NCBI GenBank assembly: GCA_018716975.1 | Contig: DVJE01000018.1 | Coordinates: 96,070-160,069, forward strand | Reading direction: 5' to 3' | Source: Candidatus Gallacutalibacter stercoravium | GTDB taxonomy: Bacteria; Bacillota; Clostridia; Oscillospirales; Acutalibacteraceae | DNA: 64,000 nt | Shown: positions 33,558 through 41,463 of the stretch, piece by piece | How the letters are laid out: every line of letters begins with the position of its first letter | How positions within the stretch are numbered: the stretch's first letter is position 1 | The notes under the pieces: model-generated | Seen by the model: the letters and a program-made list of their open reading frames with translations, nothing else | What the model was told of the DNA's origin: nothing | The model's database searches: none | Position numbers and translations under genes: made by a program

Positions 33558-34626
33558 AGCGATGCTGTCGGCGGTGTTGGCCGGGGCGGTGTGCCTGCTG
33601 GCCTGCGCTGGCTGCGGCGGGCAAGAGCAGCAAAGCCTAAACACCCAGGGGCTGGATATCCCCCAAGAGGGCAACTACCAAACGGTGGAGGTTGCCCGCC
33701 AGGATTTTACCGAGTCTTATTCGGTTACGGCCCAGCGGGCCTATCCGGTGCAATCCAGCCTGTATTTTACCAAAGAAAACGCCCGGCTTGAAAGCTTTGC
33801 CGTATCCAAGGGGCAAACGGTAAAGGCCGGCGACGTGTTGGCCACCTTTACCGTAGAGGGCGACGCCGCCGCCTTGGAGGAGGCGCGGCTCAAGCTGGAG
33901 CGCACCCAAGAGGAATTTGAGCTGGGCAAAACCCAGCGGCAAGAGGCGCTGGCCCAGGGCCAGCAGGCCCTAACTGGCCTAACGGGCCAAGAGGCCGCGC
34001 TGCAACAGCTAAAAAACCAGCGGATGCAGGCCGAATACGACCAGTATGTCAGCCGCACCGAGTACGACATCGCCAACCAGCAGCGGCAGGTGGCCGATTT
34101 GCAAGAGGACGTGGGCGTAAACCAGCTCACCGCCCCCTTCGACGGGGTGATCCTGTCGGTGGCCTCCGTCAAGGAGGGCAGCCGGGTGGATCCCAGCGAG
34201 GCGATGGTGAAGCTGTACGCCTCCGGCCAGATGCTGCTGCAAGTGGACGATCCGCAGCGCCTTACCTACAACATGCCGGTGCAGGTGACGTTGGGCGATG
34301 ATTCCACCGTGGCCGGGCGGGTGGTGGCGGCCACCAACCTGCTGCCCAAAACCGTAACCGACGGGGCGGTGTACATCGCCTTGGAAGAAGAGGTGGATCC
34401 CATCCAGATAAACGGCGCCCGCGTTTCTTTTGACACCTTTGCTCAAAACGGCGTGCTGGTGCTGGCGCGCGACGCGGTGCACAATGAAGACAGCGGCGGC
34501 TATTACGTAAATATTCTGCAAGACAGCATGGTGCAAAAGCGGTATATCCTGGCCGGCCACATTTCACAAAACGGCGTGTGGGTGATGGATGGATTGCAAG
34601 AAGGCCAGCAGGTTATTTTGAAATAA
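33544..34626 (+). CDS. Membrane-fusion/adaptor lipoprotein 3
   Basis: A 360-residue adaptor. The N-terminus MCKGKAMLSAVLAGAVCLLA ends in a lipobox (CAGC). The lipoyl half contains FTKENARLESFAVSKGQTVK. The coiled coil is shorter (about residues 100-185) and leads to TAPFDGVILSVASVKEGSRV and a C-terminal MDGLQEGQQVILK. The start is either ATG at 33544 (used here, with AAAGGAGGGGG ten bases upstream) or an in-frame ATG at 33562. It ends 13 bases before the permease gene, and the genes from 31240 to 39082 form one tight unit. Confidence 0.86.
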   Translation: MCKGKAMLSAVLAGAVCLLACAGCGGQEQQSLNTQGLDIPQEGNYQTVEVARQDFTESYSVTAQRAYPVQSSLYFTKENARLESFAVSKGQTVKAGDVLATFTVEGDAAALEEARLKLERTQEEFELGKTQRQEALAQGQQALTGLTGQEAALQQLKNQRMQAEYDQYVSRTEYDIANQQRQVADLQEDVGVNQLTAPFDGVILSVASVKEGSRVDPSEAMVKLYASGQMLLQVDDPQRLTYNMPVQVTLGDDSTVAGRVVAATNLLPKTVTDGAVYIALEEEVDPIQINGARVSFDTFAQNGVLVLARDAVHNEDSGGYYVNILQDSMVQKRYILAGHISQNGVWVMDGLQEGQQVILK

Positions 34627-34639
34627 AGGGGGGAGAGGC

Positions 34640-37459
34640 ATGCTGCGTTTTGTGGGGCGGAAGATCCTAAATAAAAAATGGATGATAGCCGGCCTGTTGA
34701 TCGGCAACATTTTGCTGATGGCCATTGCGGCGGCCGGGCCGATGTACTCCCAGGCGGTGCTGCAGCGGATGCTCACCAAAAACCTGAGCGCCTCTATGGA
34801 AGAAACCAACTATTACCCGGGCCAGGTGCTGCTTTCTTATAACTTTGTAAAAAGCGACAACGGCCCCAAAACCCTGGATAAGGTGGCCGAATACGAACAG
34901 CTCAGCGCCGGGATGCCCCAGGCTTTCGGCTTGCCCGCCGTGGAGCAGGTTACCCAGTATACCCTAACCGACGTGCAGGCCAATTCGCAGCTAAGCGAGC
35001 AAACCGGCCGGGGCGAAGAAATCAAGCTGGGCTTTTTATCGGGCGTAGAGGATAAAATCGATCTGGTGGCCGGCAGGCTTTACGGCGATCAGCTGGGGGA
35101 AGATGGGCTGATTGAAGCGGTGGTTTCTCAGCGGCTGATGGAAAATATGGGCCTGCTGCTGGGCGAAACCTTTGATTTGCCCGAGCTGCAACGACCCGAC
35201 GGGGGCAGCTGCCAGGTGCAGGTGGTGGGCGTATACCAGCCCAAGGATCCCAGCGCCCTGTTTTGGCAGGGGGCCGACCAAAACCAGTTTGTAATGTCGG
35301 AATCCCTTTTTCGCGCCAATTTTGCGGTAAACGACCAGCCGGTGCACAACTTAACCGCCCGCTGGGATGTGTTTTTGGATTACCAAAGCATGCGCGGCGG
35401 CCAGGTGCCCCAAATGCTTAGCACCCTGCAAAGCTATAAGGATAGCTTTAGCCAGCTTATCAACGTGCGCTTTGTAGAGCGCTTTTCGTCGGTGCTCACC
35501 GATTACATCCCCCAAGCGGATAAGCTAAACGCCACGCTGTGGGTGTTGCAGGTGCCCATCTTTGTGCTACTGGCCGCCTTTATCTTTATGGTGTCGCGCC
35601 AAATGCTGGAGATGGAGCAAAACGAAATCGCCATCTTAAAAAGCCGCGGCGCCCAGCGGCGGCAAATCTTGTGGGTTTACTTTTTGCAAAGCGCCATGGT
35701 GGCCTTGGCCAGCTTGATAGTGGGCGTGCCGCTGGGCATGCTCATCTGCCAGGTGCTGGGCGCCTCCAACGCTTTTTTGGAGTTTGTGCAGCGCAGCGCC
35801 CTGCCGGTGGAGATAAACGGCATGGCTTTGCTGTTCGCAGCGGCGGCCGCGGTGTTCTCCATTGCGGTGATGGTGCTGCCGGTGCTGCAATACGCCTCGG
35901 TTTCCATTGTGGATCACAAGCGCAAAAAGCAGCGCAAAATGAAGGCTCCCTGGTGGCAAAAGATCTTTTTGGATGTGATTTTGCTGGGGGTATCCCTGTA
36001 TGGGCTGTATTCCTTCAATAGCCGCCGGGATCAGCTGGCCTTGCAGGTGGCAAGGGGGGGCTCGCTGGATCCGCTGCTATTTTTCAGCGCCTCGCTGTTT
36101 ATGCTGGGCGCGGGGCTGCTGGCGCTGCGGCTGTTCCCGCTGCTGGTGCGCCTGATTTTTGTTATCGGCAAGAGGTGGTGGCCGCCGTCGCTTTACGCGT
36201 CCTTCCAGCGCATTTTGCACACCCGGGGCAGCCAGGGCTTTATTATGGTGTTTCTCATCTTCACCGTGGCGCTGGGCATCTTTAACGCCCAAGCCGCCCG
36301 CACCATCAACCAAAACGGCGAGGAGCGCATCCGCTACGCCAACGGCGCCGACGTGGTGCTGCAAGAGGTGTGGGGCAACAACAAATCCCAGGTGGATAGC
36401 GACTCCACCGGCTCGCTGGAGCTGATTTACGACGAGCCCGACTATGAGCGTTATCAGCAAATAGAAGGGGTGCAAAGCTACACCAAAGTGTATTACAGCG
36501 ACGATGTCAGCATGGGGCTAGATGGGGGCGGCACCCTCAACAACGTCATCCTCATGGGCGTTAACACCAAGGAGTTCGGCCAAACGGCCTGGATGAAAGA
36601 CGGGCTGCTCCCCGTGCACTGGTACGAATATCTAAATGCCATTTCGCAAAACGCCCGGGCGGTGCTGCTTTCTAGCAACTTTCAAACCGTGCACGGCTAC
36701 CAGGTGGGCGATGTTATCAGCTACCGCAACGAAGAGGGCGCCAGCTGCCAGGGGATTGTGTACGGCTTTGTAGATTACTGGCCCACCTACGCCCCAACGG
36801 TTACCCAAACGGGCAGCGACGGCTCCACCCAAACCGTAGATCAGTTTTTAATTGTTTCCAACCTGTCGCAGGTGCAGGCCGCCTGGGGGGTGCGCCCCTA
36901 CCAGGTGTGGTTTAATATGGAGGGCTCCAGCCAGCCCATTTACGACTTTGCCGCCAAAGAGGGTATCTCCTTCCCGGTGTTCCGCGACACCCAGGCGGAT
37001 ATTATCCAGATGAAAAACGATCCCACCTTCCAGGGCACCAACGGGGTGCTCACCGTGGGCTTTATCGTGGTGCTGGTGCTGTGCGCCACCGGATTCTTAA
37101 TTTATTGGATCCTCTCCATTAAGTCGCGGGTGCTGCAATTCGGCATCTTCCGGGCCATGGGTATGTCGATGAAAGAGATTTTGGCCATGCTGGGCAACGA
37201 GCAGCTGTTTATTTCGGGCGTGTCTTTGGCCGTGGGCGCCGTGGTGGGCGTGCTGAGCGCCGGGCTGTTTGTGCCGCTCATCCAAATCGCCTACTCCTCT
37301 GCGGATCAGGTCATCCCGCTGGAGGTGGTGGGGGCCGCCGGAGATTCGTTGCGCCTGTTCGGCGTGATTGCCTTTGTGATACTGGCCTGCATGGTGATTT
37401 TGGGAATGCTGATTTCTAAGATTAAGATCTCGCAGGCCCTCAAGCTGGGCGAGGATTAA
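34640..37459 (+). CDS. FtsX-type ABC transporter permease (MacB/LolE-like)
   Basis: A 939-residue permease with an N-terminal span (about residues 13-35, IAGLLIGNILLMAIAAAGPM), a large external domain, and a three- to four-span FtsX core at about 295-430 (VLLAAFIFMVSRQMLEMEQN, EIAILKSRGAQRRQI). Two further spans lie around 440-520, then a second external domain, and a terminal FtsX core at about 800-930 (FGIFRAMGMSMKEILAMLGN). The two-core layout resembles large FtsX permeases of lipoprotein or peptide exporters. With the three adaptors and two ATPases it probably forms an exporter of unknown substrate. The ATG follows AAAGGGGGGAGAGGC. Confidence 0.9.
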   Translation: MLRFVGRKILNKKWMIAGLLIGNILLMAIAAAGPMYSQAVLQRMLTKNLSASMEETNYYPGQVLLSYNFVKSDNGPKTLDKVAEYEQLSAGMPQAFGLPAVEQVTQYTLTDVQANSQLSEQTGRGEEIKLGFLSGVEDKIDLVAGRLYGDQLGEDGLIEAVVSQRLMENMGLLLGETFDLPELQRPDGGSCQVQVVGVYQPKDPSALFWQGADQNQFVMSESLFRANFAVNDQPVHNLTARWDVFLDYQSMRGGQVPQMLSTLQSYKDSFSQLINVRFVERFSSVLTDYIPQADKLNATLWVLQVPIFVLLAAFIFMVSRQMLEMEQNEIAILKSRGAQRRQILWVYFLQSAMVALASLIVGVPLGMLICQVLGASNAFLEFVQRSALPVEINGMALLFAAAAAVFSIAVMVLPVLQYASVSIVDHKRKKQRKMKAPWWQKIFLDVILLGVSLYGLYSFNSRRDQLALQVARGGSLDPLLFFSASLFMLGAGLLALRLFPLLVRLIFVIGKRWWPPSLYASFQRILHTRGSQGFIMVFLIFTVALGIFNAQAARTINQNGEERIRYANGADVVLQEVWGNNKSQVDSDSTGSLELIYDEPDYERYQQIEGVQSYTKVYYSDDVSMGLDGGGTLNNVILMGVNTKEFGQTAWMKDGLLPVHWYEYLNAISQNARAVLLSSNFQTVHGYQVGDVISYRNEEGASCQGIVYGFVDYWPTYAPTVTQTGSDGSTQTVDQFLIVSNLSQVQAAWGVRPYQVWFNMEGSSQPIYDFAAKEGISFPVFRDTQADIIQMKNDPTFQGTNGVLTVGFIVVLVLCATGFLIYWILSIKSRVLQFGIFRAMGMSMKEILAMLGNEQLFISGVSLAVGAVVGVLSAGLFVPLIQIAYSSADQVIPLEVVGAAGDSLRLFGVIAFVILACMVILGMLISKIKISQALKLGED

Positions 37460-37476
37460 TAAAGGAGCGAAGCGAG

Positions 37477-38172
37477 ATGGAAATGATGATTCAGGGCGAG
37501 GGCATCAAGCGGGGCTTTGCCGTGGCCGACGGCGGCACCTTTTGGGCATTAAAGGGCATCGATATCCAGGTGCCCAAGGGGGAGCTGGTTATCCTGCGGG
37601 GGCGCTCCGGCTCGGGCAAAACCACTTTGCTCAACATCCTGGGCGCGTTGGATCCCCCCACCGAGGGCAAGGTGGTGTTTAACGGGCAAGATATCACCCA
37701 GATGGACGAGGCGGGGCGCAGCCGCCTGCGCCGCAGCAGCATCGGCTTTGTGTTCCAGTCGGTGGCGCTCATCCCCATGATGAACGCCTATGAAAACGTG
37801 GAGTTCGCTTTGCGCCTGGCGAAATATAAGCAAGATCGCAAGCAGCGGGTTACCGAGTGCCTAAAGCTGGTGGGCCTGGGCAACCGCATGGATCACATGC
37901 CCCAAGAGCTTTCGGGTGGTGAACAGCAGCGGGTGGCCATCGCCCGGGCCATCGCCCACAAGCCCCAGGTGATCTTTGCCGACGAGCCCACCGCCGAGTT
38001 GGACACCAACACCGGCTTGCAGGTGGTAAAGATTTTTAAAGAGCTCACCCACGCGGAGGGGGTAACCATTGTAATGACTACCCACGACACCGGCCTGATG
38101 GAGGTCGGCGATAGGGTTTATGAACTGGAGGACGGTGAGATAATCCATGCCGCAGGAACAAATGCAGGCTGA
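37477..38172 (+). CDS. ABC transporter ATP-binding protein (MacB/LolD type) 1
   Basis: A 231-residue ATPase. Walker A is LRGRSGSGKTTLLNILGALD. The Q-loop region is GFVFQSVALIPMMNAYENVE, the signature is [20 protein letters not shown], Walker B is VIFADEPTAELD, and the H-loop is IVMTTHDTGL. It is of the short LolD/MacB class that partners FtsX permeases. The ATG follows AAAGGAGCGAAGCGAG. It overlaps the next ATPase gene by 26 bases, consistent with coupled translation. Confidence 0.94.
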   Translation: MEMMIQGEGIKRGFAVADGGTFWALKGIDIQVPKGELVILRGRSGSGKTTLLNILGALDPPTEGKVVFNGQDITQMDEAGRSRLRRSSIGFVFQSVALIPMMNAYENVEFALRLAKYKQDRKQRVTECLKLVGLGNRMDHMPQELSGGEQQRVAIARAIAHKPQVIFADEPTAELDTNTGLQVVKIFKELTHAEGVTIVMTTHDTGLMEVGDRVYELEDGEIIHAAGTNAG

Positions 38173-39082
38173 CGATATTATCGTTTGTGAAAACCTGGTT
38201 AAAATTTATAAAACGGTGGATTTGGAGGTGCTGGCCCTGCAGGGGCTGGAGATTAACATCGCCCGGGGCGAGCTGATGGCCATCATCGGCAACAGCGGCA
38301 GCGGCAAAAGCACCTTTCTCAACATGATAGGGGGGCTGGATCGCCCCTCCGCCGGCAGGTTGATTGTGGACGGCAAAGATCTGTTTAAGCTAAACGAGGC
38401 CCAGCTGGTGGAATACAAGCGTACAACGGTGGGCTTTGTGTGGCAAAACAACGCCCGCAACCTGCTGCCCTACCTGCCCGCCTGGCAAAACGTGCAAATG
38501 CCCATGATGTTCGGCGGCGTGGTGGAGCGCAAGCGGCAAAAGGAGCGGGCGCTGGAGCTGCTGGAAATAGTGGGCCTGGCCCACAAAAAAGACAGCAAGT
38601 TAAGCCAGCTTTCGGGCGGCGAGCAGCAGCGGGTGGCCATCGCCATCGCCCTGGCCAACAACCCCAAAATCCTGCTGGCCGACGAACCCACCGGCTCGGT
38701 GGACGCCAAAACAGGCAGCTATATTTTGGATGTGTTCCGCGAGCTCAACCGCCAGCTGGGGCTAACGGTGATTATCGTTACCCACGACCGGATGCTTTCG
38801 AAAAAGGTGAACCGGGTGGTGGCCATCCGCGATGGCAAAACCAGCAGCGAGATGATTGTAAAGCAAAGCTACGCCGACCGGCTGGACAGCATCAATGTTT
38901 TTGAAGAGGCCCACGACGAATTTGTGGTGCTGGATAGGGCGGGGCGGCTGCAAATCCCCCGCGAAATGCTGGATGAACTGGGCGTAACCGGCAACAAGGT
39001 GAAGATGGAGCTCAAAGACGGCAAGATCCTCATTGAGGCGCCGCCGCCGGAGCCCGCTGCCCAAGACACCCAGGCCGGTTAA
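38147..39082 (+). CDS. ABC transporter ATP-binding protein 2 with AbrB-like C-terminal domain
   Basis: A 311-residue ATPase. Residues about 10-235 are a complete nucleotide-binding domain ([61 protein letters not shown]). After a linker (about 236-262), residues about 263-300 read [20 protein letters not shown], then [18 protein letters not shown]. That is the swapped-hairpin AbrB/MazE pattern (G-R-x-x-I-P, L-G-v, v-x-x-x-x-k-D-g-k-i-x-i-e). Such a domain normally dimerises and often binds DNA. Here it may dimerise the ATPase or tether regulation. The start overlaps the preceding ATPase gene. Confidence 0.9.
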   Translation: MPQEQMQADDIIVCENLVKIYKTVDLEVLALQGLEINIARGELMAIIGNSGSGKSTFLNMIGGLDRPSAGRLIVDGKDLFKLNEAQLVEYKRTTVGFVWQNNARNLLPYLPAWQNVQMPMMFGGVVERKRQKERALELLEIVGLAHKKDSKLSQLSGGEQQRVAIAIALANNPKILLADEPTGSVDAKTGSYILDVFRELNRQLGLTVIIVTHDRMLSKKVNRVVAIRDGKTSSEMIVKQSYADRLDSINVFEEAHDEFVVLDRAGRLQIPREMLDELGVTGNKVKMELKDGKILIEAPPPEPAAQDTQAG

Positions 39083-39121
39083 GCGCTAACCCATAAGCGC
39101 ACAGAAAGGGAGGAATTTTAC

Positions 39122-40012
39122 ATGCAGTTTTTAGGCACCGCCGCCGCCGAGTGTTACCCCAACCCCTTTTGCGATTGCCCCGCCTGCCAGCGGGCCCGGC
39201 AATCGGCGGATCACCGTTTAAAGCGCCGGCGCAGCAGCTTTTTGCTGGATGAAAACAATCTTTTGGATTTTAACGCCGACGTTATGGCCGCCTGCGGGGA
39301 ATTTGGCGTAAGCCTTTGCCGGCTGCGTAATGTGTTTATCACCCATTTGCACGAGGATCACTTTGACTATTGGAACGTGGCCTTTTTGCTGATGAGCGCA
39401 GGCAAACCGGGGCCCATTAACATTTACGTATCCCAAGAGGGGTACGACGGGCTGATGCCCCTGTTGGAGCAGATGAAGCAGCTGCCCCACACCCAAATGA
39501 CGGATCAGCTCAAGCAAATGGAAAAGGTGTGCCGCTTTGTGCCGGTAAAGCCTTTTGAAACCTTTGAAACCGGCGCTTGGCGGGTTACCCCGGTGCGGGG
39601 CAACCACGATTCTTTTTTTAACGGGGAGCGCAGCCTGCTGTATCTGTTTGAAAACGGGCAAAGCAGCCTGCTGTACGCCACCGATACCGGGCGCTTTGTG
39701 CCCCAAACCTTGGATTATTTAAAAAATAAGCCCCTGAGCACGCTGATTATAGAGGGTTCCTTCGGCGCCACCATCCTGCCCAAAGACGCGGGCCATTTGG
39801 ATATAGAGTCGCTGTGCGAAACCATCGATTTGTTGGAGCAGCAGGGCACCGTAACGCCCCAAACCGGCATCTATATCACCCACATCGCCCATTGGAGCAA
39901 ATACGGCTTCGACGAGTTTCAAGATATTTTGCAGCGCCGTTACGGTAAGCGGATCTGGCTGGCCTACGATGGGCTGCGCATCCCGCCCAAGGGCCCCTTA
40001 GCCGGCGCGTAA
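39122..40012 (+). CDS. MBL-fold metallo-hydrolase (PhnP/RNase Z-like)
   Basis: A 296-residue metallo-beta-lactamase-fold protein. The metal motif is VFITHLHEDHFDYWNV (H-x-H-x-D-H). A later GNHDSFFNGERSLLY and ATDTGRF give the next His and Asp, and TLIIEGSF with AGHLDIESL follow. The N-terminus has paired Cys (FCDCPACQRARQ) resembling the extra zinc site of PhnP-type phosphodiesterases. Substrate unknown; phosphodiester hydrolysis is a family-based guess. It starts 39 bases after the exporter unit with GGGAGGAATTTTAC upstream and could be co-transcribed. Confidence 0.85.
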   Translation: MQFLGTAAAECYPNPFCDCPACQRARQSADHRLKRRRSSFLLDENNLLDFNADVMAACGEFGVSLCRLRNVFITHLHEDHFDYWNVAFLLMSAGKPGPINIYVSQEGYDGLMPLLEQMKQLPHTQMTDQLKQMEKVCRFVPVKPFETFETGAWRVTPVRGNHDSFFNGERSLLYLFENGQSSLLYATDTGRFVPQTLDYLKNKPLSTLIIEGSFGATILPKDAGHLDIESLCETIDLLEQQGTVTPQTGIYITHIAHWSKYGFDEFQDILQRRYGKRIWLAYDGLRIPPKGPLAGA

Positions 40013-40060
40013 GCCGGGGCGGGTAAGAGGAACACGCAATCCTAACGGCGCGGCGCGCCG

Positions 40061-40103
40061 AATGCTCTAAATGCTCTAAATGCCCCCAATGCCCCAAAAT
40101 GCC
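40061..40103. repeat. 9-bp degenerate tandem repeat
   Basis: AATGCTCTA occurs twice, then AATGCCCCC and AATGCCCCA, then a partial unit. It lies between the MBL gene and the next promoter. Confidence 0.8.
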
Positions 40104-40153
40104 AAAAAAAGGGAAATATGGCGGTAAAAAAATCAGAAAGAAATAAAAAAGTC

Positions 40154-40181
40154 TTTACAACTACCGTTAAAGTTGTATAAT
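40154..40181 (+). promoter_or_regulatory. Promoter with embedded inverted repeat
   Basis: TTTACA (40154-40159) and TATAAT (40176-40181) are spaced by 16 bases. ACAACT and AGTTGT form an inverted repeat across the spacer and could be an operator. Confidence 0.7.
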
Positions 40182-40255
40182 ACAGATAGAGATATCCACT
40201 GCCACACTACAATGAATGGAGCGGGCGTGCCCGTTCCCGAAAGGAGCTTTCTTTT

Positions 40256-41002
40256 ATGAATTTTGAGAATTTAATTGCCTCCAGCGCTACGGTAGACGTT
40301 TATAAAAACGGCAATATGGCCATTAAGGTGTTTAAAGAGGGCTGCCCCAAAACCATGGCGTTGTATGAGGCGCTCACCCACTCCCGTGTGGAAGACACCG
40401 GCTTGCGCATCCCCACCATTCATGAGGTGTCGGTTATCGGCAGCCGCTGGGCCATCCATATGGATCTTATCGAGGGCAAAACCCTGGCCGATATGATGAA
40501 GGAAAACCCCTCTAAGATGGATGAGTATATTGAGCAGATGGTGGATATTCAAATGGAAATCCACTCGAAAAAGGTGCCCAAGCTCAGCAAGCTGAAGGAT
40601 AAGCTCAGCCGCCAGATCAACGCTTTGGAAAGCATTGACGACGTGGTGCGCTATGAGCTGCTCACCCGGTTAGACAGCATGCCCAAGCACGTTAAGCTGT
40701 GCCACGGCAACTTTACCCCCGAAAACATCATCATCAACGACAACGGCGTTTATGTGGTAGACTGGGTGGCCGCTCGCCAGGGCAACGCCAGCGCCGACGT
40801 GGGCCGCACTTATTTGCTGCTCTCGCTGCGCGATCCGGCCATTGCCGAAAAATACCTCAACCTCTTCTGTGAAAAGAGCCAAACCGCCAAAAAGTACGTA
40901 CAGGATTGGCTGCCCATCGTGGCGGCGGCCGAGCTGACCGAAGACAAGCCCGAAGAGAAAGAGCTGCTGATGAAGTGGCTCAACGTGGTGGCTTACGAAT
41001 AA
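40256..41002 (+). CDS. Aminoglycoside-phosphotransferase-fold protein with altered catalytic motif
   Basis: A 248-residue protein of the APH/choline-kinase fold (TIGR02172-like family as I recall it). The N-lobe has NGNMAIKVFKEG with the ATP-binding Lys. The C-lobe has KLCHGNFTPENIIINDNG followed by YVVDWVAARQGNASADVGRT. In active members the Brenner motif is H-G-D-x-x-x-x-N. Here the Asp that acts as catalytic base reads Asn, while the Asn and the metal-binding Asp (VVDW) remain. It may therefore be inactive or act differently. Substrate unknown. The ATG follows CGAAAGGAGCTTTCTTTT. Confidence 0.82.
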   Translation: MNFENLIASSATVDVYKNGNMAIKVFKEGCPKTMALYEALTHSRVEDTGLRIPTIHEVSVIGSRWAIHMDLIEGKTLADMMKENPSKMDEYIEQMVDIQMEIHSKKVPKLSKLKDKLSRQINALESIDDVVRYELLTRLDSMPKHVKLCHGNFTPENIIINDNGVYVVDWVAARQGNASADVGRTYLLLSLRDPAIAEKYLNLFCEKSQTAKKYVQDWLPIVAAAELTEDKPEEKELLMKWLNVVAYE

Positions 41003-41032
41003 GACATAAAAGCGGTGCTATGCGTTACCAAG

Positions 41033-41103
41033 CGGGCAAAGCAGGCCCCGGGCGCCAGACAAGGGTTTTCCCTCTTGCCGGGGCGGCGGGCCTGTTTTGC
41101 CCT
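41033..41103 (+). terminator. Terminator after the phosphotransferase-like gene
   Basis: GGGCAAAGCAGGCCC pairs with GGGCCTGTTTTGCCC, with a GC-rich inner arm, followed by TTTTTGC. Confidence 0.7.
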
Positions 41104-41356
41104 TTTTGCATCCGCAGGGGCCGACGTTGCCCCGGCGGGTGCCTCTTCTTTCTCCACCAAAAAGCAACCCGGTGCGTTTGCCCCGCACTTTAGCTGGGCC
41201 AACGCCTTTTTTCACCTGGGCCGAAACCGGCGAATGGATGCAGAAAGGGGGCTTTGCTTAGCTGCGGCAAAAGGCGCAACAAAGAAACAAAAGCGGCTTT
41301 GGGTGAAATACACAAAAAAATGGGGTAATTAGCCGAAAGTTAGCCAACCGAAAGGA
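41104..41356. other. Intergenic DNA without a recognised gene
   Basis: Open frames here have no ribosome binding site and no family resemblance. The adhE promoter follows at 41357. Confidence 0.5.
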
Positions 41357-41385
41357 TTGACAAGGACGTCCGGTCTTGCTATAAT
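41357..41385 (+). promoter_or_regulatory. Promoter of adhE
   Basis: TTGACA (41357-41362) and TATAAT (41380-41385) are spaced by 17 bases, matching consensus in full. Confidence 0.9.
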
Positions 41386-41389
41386 GAAG

Positions 41390-41407
41390 TTGTTAAAAAA
41401 ATAACAA
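41390..41407 (+). promoter_or_regulatory. Rex operator
   Basis: TTGTTAAAAAAATAACAA matches the Firmicutes Rex consensus TTGTTAA-N4-TTAACAA at all but one position. It sits right after the -10 box at the expected start of transcription, so NADH-free Rex would block adhE. Confidence 0.85.
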
Positions 41408-41463
41408 TAATGACGGGCCAGAGTCAACCGGTGAGGCTCATGATGGAAATGGAGGACCAAAAG

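Noticed and set aside
40061..40103. Short repeats that might suggest a CRISPR array
   Set aside because: Units are 8-9 bases without spacers, so they are tandem repeats. No cas gene is present anywhere in the window.
41015..41332. A 105-codon plus-strand frame between the phosphotransferase-like gene and adhE
   Set aside because: It covers the terminator hairpin, has no ribosome site and shows no domain.
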